A stretch of DNA of 6,521 bases from Paracoccaceae bacterium. Lineage in GTDB: Bacteria; Pseudomonadota; Alphaproteobacteria; Rhodobacterales; Rhodobacteraceae. The position numbers were made by a program, and so were the translations under genes. Positions 1 to 4,254 of the stretch are shown one piece after another (within the stretch, counting starts at the first letter, position 1; each line of letters opens with the position of its first letter). The notes under the pieces were generated by a model. That model did no database searches. It was not told the origin of the DNA and saw only the letters and a program-made list of their open reading frames with translations. The stretch covers positions 1-6,521 of the forward strand of contig WFTU01000179.1 of assembly GCA_015485375.1 (NCBI GenBank), written 5' to 3'.

Positions 1-258
1 CACCAGATCGTAGCCGTCGATGTCGTCGCCCCATTCCTCCATCTCGTCGAAGGAACGCACGCGGTGTTTTTCCAGCGCCACGCCGATCTCGGCCGCGACG
101 GCGACGGAAAACCCGTCGATCTCGATGTCGTGTTTTACGCCGACGGACTGCACAAAAATCCGTGTGCCGTAGAATTTCTTCATGATCCCTTCGGCCAAAG
201 GCGAGCGCACCGCGTTGTGGTCGCAGGCAAACAGCACCGAGGTGGGGTCGCCCTGCAT
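1..258 (-). CDS. Low-molecular-weight phosphatase family protein (partial, N-terminal 86 residues)
   Basis: This is the N-terminal part of a protein of the low-molecular-weight tyrosine phosphatase / arsenate reductase fold; the window edge removes the C-terminus. Seen directly: after MQGDPTSVLFA comes the P-loop C12-D-H-N-A-V-R18-S19, a CX5R(S) signature at the usual N-terminal position, followed by P-L-A-E-G, as in the family. A later stretch (G..L..HR.R.F.E, residues about 66-76) and YDLV at 83-86 also fit. The nucleophile would be C12 and the phosphate-binding arginine R18. The usual second cysteine next to the arginine is Val17 here, and the glycine before Asn15 is His14. The family's general-acid aspartate lies beyond the edge and cannot be checked. 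The start follows the UPF0262 stop codon by 3 nt, and an AAGGG-type ribosome site lies inside the end of that gene. A cytoplasmic enzyme is expected. Whether the substrate is a phosphoprotein, another phosphoester or arsenate cannot be told. Confidence 0.88.
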   Translation of the reverse strand, partial: MQGDPTSVLFACDHNAVRSPLAEGIMKKFYGTRIFVQSVGVKHDIEIDGFSVAVAAEIGVALEKHRVRSFDEMEEWGDDIDGYDLV

Positions 259-261
259 CGC

Positions 262-750
262 CTAGCCCTTGAAATGCAGGACGCAAATCAGCGTGAACAG
301 ACGGCGCGCGGTGGCCTTGTCGGTATTCACCTTGCCGTCAAGCCGTTCCAGCAGAATCCGCGAACCTTCGTCGTGGATACCGCGCCGCCCCATGTCGATC
401 GCCTCGATCTGGCTGGGCGGCAGCCGTTTGACCGCGTCGAAATAGCTGGCGCAGATCTGGAAGTAATCCTTGATGACCTGCCGGAACGGGGTCAGCGACA
501 GGTGGAACTCGCCGGCCTTTTCACCGGATTCCGTGTGCAGATCGAACACCAGCCGCCGCTCGCGGATCGACAGGTCGAGGGTATAGGGGCCTTCGGGGGC
601 CGGTTGTCCCTCCCGACCGGGCAGGCCAAAGAGGTTTTCCTCAAGCAGGTCGAAAATCGCCACGCGGCGTTCCTGCTCGATCTCGGGCGTTGGCGCAGGC
701 AGGCCGGTGTCGTCCAGCGTGATGTTTACAATGCGCTCCGTGTCAGCCAT
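262..750 (-). CDS. UPF0262 family protein (162 aa, function unknown)
   Basis: I recognise this as the alphaproteobacterial UPF0262 family, for which I know no established biochemical role. Family-like blocks are E-I-E-Q-E-R-R-V-A-I-F-D-L-L-E-E-N at residues 23-39, L-T-P-F-R-Q-V-I-K-D-Y-F at 86-97, and a conserved-looking region rich in charge and histidine, M-G-R-R-G-I-H-D-E-G-S at 120-130, then T-A-R-R-L-F-T-L-I-C-V-L-H at 147-159. There is no signal peptide or membrane segment, so it should be cytoplasmic. The length is close to the usual family size of about 160 residues. The start codon lies inside the end of hisD (8-bp overlap) behind a purine-rich GGGGCAGGG stretch, which suggests translational coupling to hisD. 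The phosphatase-like gene follows after 3 nt. A role linked to either neighbour is inference from position only. Confidence 0.88.
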   Translation of the reverse strand: MADTERIVNITLDDTGLPAPTPEIEQERRVAIFDLLEENLFGLPGREGQPAPEGPYTLDLSIRERRLVFDLHTESGEKAGEFHLSLTPFRQVIKDYFQICASYFDAVKRLPPSQIEAIDMGRRGIHDEGSRILLERLDGKVNTDKATARRLFTLICVLHFKG

Positions 751-2059
751 CGCCCTGCCCCGCGTTCAGCCGTTCAAGCCGCGCCGTCACAGACAGCCCG
801 TGCGCCTCCAGACTTTCGGAACGCGCCAGCGTTTCCGCCGCCGGTCCGATCGCCCGCAGGCTTTCGGGTGTCATACGCGAAATCGTGGTTTTCTTCATGA
901 AATCCAGTACGTTGAGGCCCGAGGAGAACCGTGCAGAACGCCCTGTCGGCAACACATGGTTCGGCCCGCCGACATAATCGCCAATCGCCTCGGGCGTCCA
1001 TGCGCCAAGGAAAATCGCGCCCGCGTGGCGGATTTTTCCCATCAGGCTCTCGGCATCGGCAACGCAGAGTTCCAGATGCTCCGGCGCAAAGCGGTCGGAC
1101 AATTCCGCCGCCTCGTCCAGATCGCGCACGGTGATAACCGCGCCGTAATCGGCCCAGCTTTTGCCCGCGATGGCACGGCGTTCCAGCGTCTCCAGCCGTT
1201 TTTCAATCGCCGCAATGACCGAACGCCCGAAGCCCTCGTCATCCGTAATCAGGATCGACTGCGCGCTTTCGTCATGTTCGGCCTGCGACAGCAGATCGAG
1301 CGCCAGCCAGTCGGGATCATTGTCCTTGTCGGCAATCACCAGAATTTCCGACGGTCCGGCGATCATATCAATGCCGACCCGCCCGAAAACCTGCCGTTTA
1401 GCCGCCGCCACAAAGGCGTTACCCGGACCGGTGATTTTATCGACCTTCCGGATCGTGTCCGTGCCGTAAGCCATCGCCGCCACCGCTTGCGCGCCGCCGA
1501 TACGGTAGACCGTTTTCACGCCCGACAGCCGCGCCGCCAGCAATACCAGCGGGTTGACCTTGCCGTCCGGTGTCGGCGCGCAGATCACGAGGTTCTCCAC
1601 CCCTGCCACCTGAGCCGGAATCGCGTTCATCAACACACTCGACGGATAGGACGCCAGGCCGCCGGGCACATACAGCCCCGCCGCCTCGACCGCATTCCAG
1701 CGCCAGCCGAGGTCGGCCCCGCTGGCATCCGTCCAGCGCGCATCCTCCGGCAGTTGCCGCTCGTGATAGGCGCGGATGCGCCCGGCGGCCAGTTCCAGCG
1801 CCGCGGCTTCCGCCGTAGGCACCTTGGCAATCTCGGCGTCGATCTCGGCCTCGGAAAATGCCAGCGTCTCGGGCGTCAGCTCCAACCGGTCGAACCTCGC
1901 GGTCAACTCGATCACCGCCGCGTCGCCGCGTTCGGCCACGTCGGCAATGATACTGCTGACGATATCGTCCACATTGGCGTCCGAATCCCGCTTCACGTTC
2001 AACAGATCGACAAACCGCGCCTCGAAATCGGGCTGCGTGGTGTTCAGGATAAAGGTCAT
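743..2059 (-). CDS. hisD: Histidinol dehydrogenase
   Basis: This enzyme catalyses the last step of histidine synthesis, the NAD-dependent four-electron oxidation of L-histidinol to L-histidine through histidinal, in the cytosol. It is a zinc-dependent homodimer in characterised relatives. The 438-residue length is typical. Residues matching the known zinc ligands are Q259 and H262 (in S-Q-A-E-H-D), D361 (in G-D-Y-V-G-G-P-N-H) and H420 (in E-A-H-G-L). The catalytic Glu-His pair is E327-H328 in A-P-E-H-L-E-L. The family signature D-M-I-A-G-P-S-E lies at 231-238, and the glycine-rich I-T-G-P-G-N at 209-214. No key residue is missing, so the enzyme should be active. The start is 3 nt after the DUF2948 stop. 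The last 8 bp overlap the UPF0262 start. No his-operon attenuator or other his gene is nearby; hisD instead sits among murA and genes of unknown role. Confidence 0.97.
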   Translation of the reverse strand: MTFILNTTQPDFEARFVDLLNVKRDSDANVDDIVSSIIADVAERGDAAVIELTARFDRLELTPETLAFSEAEIDAEIAKVPTAEAAALELAAGRIRAYHERQLPEDARWTDASGADLGWRWNAVEAAGLYVPGGLASYPSSVLMNAIPAQVAGVENLVICAPTPDGKVNPLVLLAARLSGVKTVYRIGGAQAVAAMAYGTDTIRKVDKITGPGNAFVAAAKRQVFGRVGIDMIAGPSEILVIADKDNDPDWLALDLLSQAEHDESAQSILITDDEGFGRSVIAAIEKRLETLERRAIAGKSWADYGAVITVRDLDEAAELSDRFAPEHLELCVADAESLMGKIRHAGAIFLGAWTPEAIGDYVGGPNHVLPTGRSARFSSGLNVLDFMKKTTISRMTPESLRAIGPAAETLARSESLEAHGLSVTARLERLNAGQGDG

Positions 2060-2062
2060 GGC

Positions 2063-2542
2063 TTACTCGACAGGGTGTGTGGGAACTTTTTGCGAACGGG
2101 CGACATAAGGGCGCGAGACATCCGACAGCGTGACATCCAGACACTCGACCTCCAGCGCGATGGCGCCGTCTCCGGCTAGGGTCAGAACGACACGACCTGC
2201 CCCCTCCTCGCCTGCCTCGAAAGCGATATCGAGCAACTCGAACGCCGTGTCCTTGTCATTCGGATCAATCCCCTGCGCCAGAACTTTCAGGCAGGATTCA
2301 ACCACCAGCAAGGACTGCACCCGCTCGTAGGGGCGGCCCTGTTTCTCGGCCGCCTCGCGGTCCTCCCAGCGGAAACGGTTGAGCAACATGGCAAAGCGGT
2401 GTTTCTTCGCCATCCATGCGATTTCCTTCGTCTCGCCGACAGCATCCTGCACATAGGTCGCGATGATCGTCAGGTCGTCGATTGTTTCGGCGCGCAGGCG
2501 CAGCGGCTGTTCGGCACCGTCCTCGAATGTTGCATCTGCCAT
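2063..2542 (-). CDS. DUF2948 family protein (159 aa, function unknown)
   Basis: A small soluble protein of the DUF2948 family, which I recall between murA and hisD in Rhodobacterales; no biochemical function is established to my knowledge. Family-like features are L-R-L-R-A-E at 14-19, D-D-L-T-I-I-A at 22-28 followed by V-Q-D-A-V at 31-35, the block K-K-H-R-F-A-M-L-L-N-R-F-R-W-E at 46-60, E-R-V-Q-S at 73-77, K-D-T-A-F-E-L-L-D-I-A-F at 97-108, and G-D-G-A-I-A-L-E-V-E-C-L-D at 124-136. There is no signal peptide, transmembrane segment or nucleotide-binding motif. The start is set by a GGAG ribosome site at 2549-2552, six bases upstream of the ATG, formed partly by the last sense codon of murA. 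It lies 3 nt from each neighbour, so co-translation with murA and hisD is likely. The role is unknown; position alone does not separate a cell-wall from a histidine link. Confidence 0.88.
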   Translation of the reverse strand: MADATFEDGAEQPLRLRAETIDDLTIIATYVQDAVGETKEIAWMAKKHRFAMLLNRFRWEDREAAEKQGRPYERVQSLLVVESCLKVLAQGIDPNDKDTAFELLDIAFEAGEEGAGRVVLTLAGDGAIALEVECLDVTLSDVSRPYVARSQKVPTHPVE

Positions 2543-2545
2543 TGT

Positions 2546-3808
2546 CTACTCCGAAATACGTTCGATTTTCGCGCCACAAGCCGAAAGCTTGCGCACCACA
2601 TGTTCGTAACCGCGATCAAGATGGTAAACGCGGCTCACCACCGTTTCGCCCTCGGCCGCAAGACCGGCGAGGATCAGGCTGATGGAGGCGCGCAAATCCG
2701 TCGCCATCACCGGCGCGCCCTTGAGCGATTTCACCCCGTTAACCGTCGCATGACCGCCATGGACCTCGATATCCGCGCCCATGCGCATCAGTTCGGGCGC
2801 GTGCATGAAACGGTTCTCGAAAATCTTTTCCTCCAGCACCGAGGTGCCATCGGCAAAACACAGGAGCGCCATCATCTGCGCCTGTAGATCGGTCGGGAAA
2901 CCGGGGTGGACCTCGGTGGTTACATCGACAGGCTTGATACCGTTCTTGCGCGACACAACCAGCCCGTTCGGGGTTTCGGTAATCACGGCCCCCGCCGCCT
3001 CCAGCTTGTCGCTGAAGGCCCCGACAAGATCGCGTCGTCCACCGAGCAGTTCCACCTCGCCGCCGGTAATCACCGGCGCGATCATATAGGTGCCGAGCTC
3101 GATCCGGTCGGTCACCACCTGATGGGTCGCGCCGTGGAGCCGGTCAACGCCCTCAACCGTCATCGTCGGCGTGCCTTCGCCTTCGATTTGCGCGCCCATG
3201 GCCCGCAGACATTCAGCCAGATCGACAATCTCCGGCTCCCGCGCGACATTTTTCAGAACCGTCGTGCCCTTGGCGAGCGTCGCGGCCATCAGCAGGTTTT
3301 CGGTAGCCCCGACCGAGGCAAACGGCAATTCGTAGGTTGCGCCAATCAGCCCTTTCGGAGCCTTGGCATGGACATACCCGTCCCGCAGATCCAGATCGGC
3401 CCCGAGCGCCTCCAGCCCGCTCAGGTGGATATCGACAGGCCGCGCACCGATGGCACAGCCACCCGGCAGGGAAACAACGGCATGGCCGTCGCGCGCCAGC
3501 ATCGGGCCGAGCACCAGAATAGAGGCGCGCATCTTGCGCACGATGTCGTAATCCGCCGTATGGTTGGAAATCTTCTCCGTCCCGATCACCAGCACCCGCC
3601 CGTCCTGCAAGGCAGCGACCTCGCAACCCAGCGATTCCAGCAGTTCGGTCATCGTGCGGATATCCGACAGGCGCGGCGCGTTGGTCAGGGTCAGCGGCTC
3701 CTCGGACAAAAGCGCGGCCGGCATCAGCGTCAGACAGGCGTTTTTCGCACCGGAAATCGGTATCTGCCCGTTGAGCGGCGTGCCGCCGTTTACGATAATT
3801 CTGTCCAT
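2546..3808 (-). CDS. murA: UDP-N-acetylglucosamine 1-carboxyvinyltransferase
   Basis: MurA transfers enolpyruvate from phosphoenolpyruvate to UDP-N-acetylglucosamine, the first committed step of peptidoglycan synthesis, in the cytoplasm; it is the target of fosfomycin. The 420-residue length is normal. Catalytic residues are in place: K22-N23 in S-G-A-K-N-A, R94 in R-K-M-R-A-S-I, the active-site loop cysteine C118 in L-P-G-G-C-A-I-G-A-R-P, D307 in F-P-T-D-L-Q-A-Q, and R399 in L-D-R-G-Y-E-H. Having Cys rather than Asp at 118 predicts the ordinary fosfomycin-sensitive form of the site (inference from the family). Both halves of the inside-out alpha/beta barrel repeat can be seen. The ATG lies 55 nt after the small basic-protein gene, behind a modest AAGGCAGG ribosome site. 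DUF2948 follows after 3 nt. No second murA copy can be judged from this window. Confidence 0.98.
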   Translation of the reverse strand: MDRIIVNGGTPLNGQIPISGAKNACLTLMPAALLSEEPLTLTNAPRLSDIRTMTELLESLGCEVAALQDGRVLVIGTEKISNHTADYDIVRKMRASILVLGPMLARDGHAVVSLPGGCAIGARPVDIHLSGLEALGADLDLRDGYVHAKAPKGLIGATYELPFASVGATENLLMAATLAKGTTVLKNVAREPEIVDLAECLRAMGAQIEGEGTPTMTVEGVDRLHGATHQVVTDRIELGTYMIAPVITGGEVELLGGRRDLVGAFSDKLEAAGAVITETPNGLVVSRKNGIKPVDVTTEVHPGFPTDLQAQMMALLCFADGTSVLEEKIFENRFMHAPELMRMGADIEVHGGHATVNGVKSLKGAPVMATDLRASISLILAGLAAEGETVVSRVYHLDRGYEHVVRKLSACGAKIERISE

Positions 3809-3863
3809 AGTGCCTGCCTTCGCTGCTGCCTTTATCGCCTTTTACGCAATGCGCACAGGCTTG

Positions 3864-4022
3864 TCACTCGGCTTTCGGTTCCGAATCCTTGCGCGCCCGC
3901 CCCTGCGCCTTGCGTCGGCGCAGATTCGCCCGCAATGCTTCGCGCAAGCGTTCCTCGCGCAATTCGGCAGGCGTTTTCTTTACCCCCTGCCCGTTGTTTT
4001 TATCCGGTGTTTTATCCGCCAT
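3864..4022 (-). CDS. Small basic hypothetical protein (52 aa) upstream of murA
   Basis: This 52-residue frame begins with MADKTPDKNN and ends 55 nt before murA on the same strand. I do not recognise a named domain. I recall similar short, charged, unannotated frames just upstream of murA in Rhodobacterales, but that recollection is soft. The sequence has a polar, Lys/Pro-rich N-terminus (1-18), then a probable single amphipathic helix L-R-E-E-R-L-R-E-A-L-R-A-N-L-R-R-R-K-A-Q (21-40), and a basic tail (R-A-R-K). I count 16 Lys/Arg against 9 Asp/Glu, and no aromatic residue or cysteine. Such a peptide could bind nucleic acid, ribosomes or an acidic partner, but this is only composition. The start ATG at 4022 is chosen because the longer open frame upstream reads through the antisense strand of the tRNA gene. 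The ribosome site is weak (AGAGAA). Confidence 0.68.
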   Translation of the reverse strand: MADKTPDKNNGQGVKKTPAELREERLREALRANLRRRKAQGRARKDSEPKAE

Positions 4023-4049
4023 GGTGCATTCTCTATAACAACATGCACC
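4023..4049. repeat. Perfect 7-bp inverted repeat (operator-like) before the small basic-protein gene
   Basis: GGTGCAT at 4023-4029 and ATGCACC at 4043-4049 form a perfect inverted repeat separated by 13 bp. The left arm abuts the start codon of the 52-residue protein, and the candidate -10 hexamer (4032-4037) lies between the arms. The arms are 20 bp apart centre to centre, roughly two helical turns, which suits a dimeric regulator or a small mRNA hairpin. No regulator is identified. Confidence 0.45.
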
Positions 4050-4059
4050 GAATGGTCCA
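4032..4059 (-). promoter_or_regulatory. Candidate sigma-70 promoter for the small protein - murA operon
   Basis: On the minus strand TGGACC (4054-4059, four of six matches to the -35 consensus) is separated by 16 bp from TATAGA (4032-4037, four of six), which is preceded by TGT and so forms an extended -10. Transcription would start near 4025, only a few bases before the ATG at 4022, giving an almost leaderless transcript. This is read by eye only. A start site further upstream, or another promoter in the murA leader, remains possible. Confidence 0.3.
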
Positions 4060-4061
4060 GA

Positions 4062-4093
4062 TTGCACTTGCACTCCCGAAAGATTCGGATAAA
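4062..4093 (+). promoter_or_regulatory. Weak candidate promoter region for tRNA-Thr
   Basis: The plus-strand sequence ahead of the tRNA has two adjacent TTGCAC hexamers (4062-4067 and 4068-4073) and a -10-like GATAAA at 4088-4093, placed so that transcription would start a few bases before the tRNA. Neither TTGCAC is both a good -35 match and well spaced from GATAAA, so the elements are a suggestion only. The region must hold the tRNA promoter unless transcription enters from further left through the divergent operon. Confidence 0.2.
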
Positions 4094-4106
4094 AAGCCCG
4101 CCAGAC

Positions 4107-4181
4107 GCTGCCGTAGCTCAGGGGTAGAGCACTCCCTTGGTAAGGGAGAGGCCGGGAGTTCAAATCTCCCCGGCAGCACCA
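4107..4181 (+). tRNA. tRNA-Thr (anticodon GGT)
   Basis: A complete cloverleaf can be folded by hand. The acceptor stem GCTGCCG (4107-4113) pairs perfectly with CGGCAGC (4171-4177). The D stem is GCTC/GAGC (4116-4119, 4127-4130). The anticodon stem CTCCC/GGGAG (4132-4136, 4144-4148) encloses loop TTGGTAA with anticodon GGT at 4139-4141, which reads ACC and ACU threonine codons. The T stem GGGAG/CTCCC (4154-4158, 4166-4170) has loop TTCAAAT. The variable region is a short AGGCC. The discriminator A4178 is followed by an encoded CCA (4179-4181). A run of four T (4182-4185) follows directly. The gene is divergent from the murA-side operon and convergent with the acyl-CoA synthetase gene. There is no sign of an integrated element at its 3' end in this window. 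Confidence 0.97.
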
Positions 4182-4204
4182 TTTTCCGGATTTCGACCCG
4201 AACG

Positions 4205-4235
4205 AAAAACGGCGCCCGCATGATGCAGGCACCGT
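4205..4235 (-). terminator. Intrinsic terminator of the acyl-CoA synthetase gene
   Basis: Read on the minus strand, arm ACGGTGCCTGCA (4235-4224) pairs with TGCGGGCGCCGT (4220-4209) over 12 bp including two G-T wobbles, around a 3-nt TCA loop, and runs into a T tract (4209-4205). It begins 19 bp after the synthetase stop codon. On the plus strand the hairpin is not followed by T residues, so it should work mainly on the minus strand and stop transcription before it enters the antisense of tRNA-Thr. Confidence 0.9.
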
Positions 4236-4254
4236 CTGTTGCGATGTTGTATGA

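Noticed and set aside
707..2179. 490-codon open frame on the plus strand opposite hisD
   Set aside because: It is a shadow of hisD, which shows all catalytic residues on the other strand. The product has low-complexity Arg/Gln composition and no recognisable domain.
3809..3863. Possible leader regulation or terminator between the small gene and murA
   Set aside because: No stable inverted repeat or T tract was found by eye in these 55 nt. It appears to be a plain spacer with a modest ribosome site.
4076..4088. CCGAA-AGA-TTCGG mini hairpin before the tRNA
   Set aside because: The stem is only 5 bp with a 3-nt loop and no T tract or other context. A stem of this size is easily found by chance.
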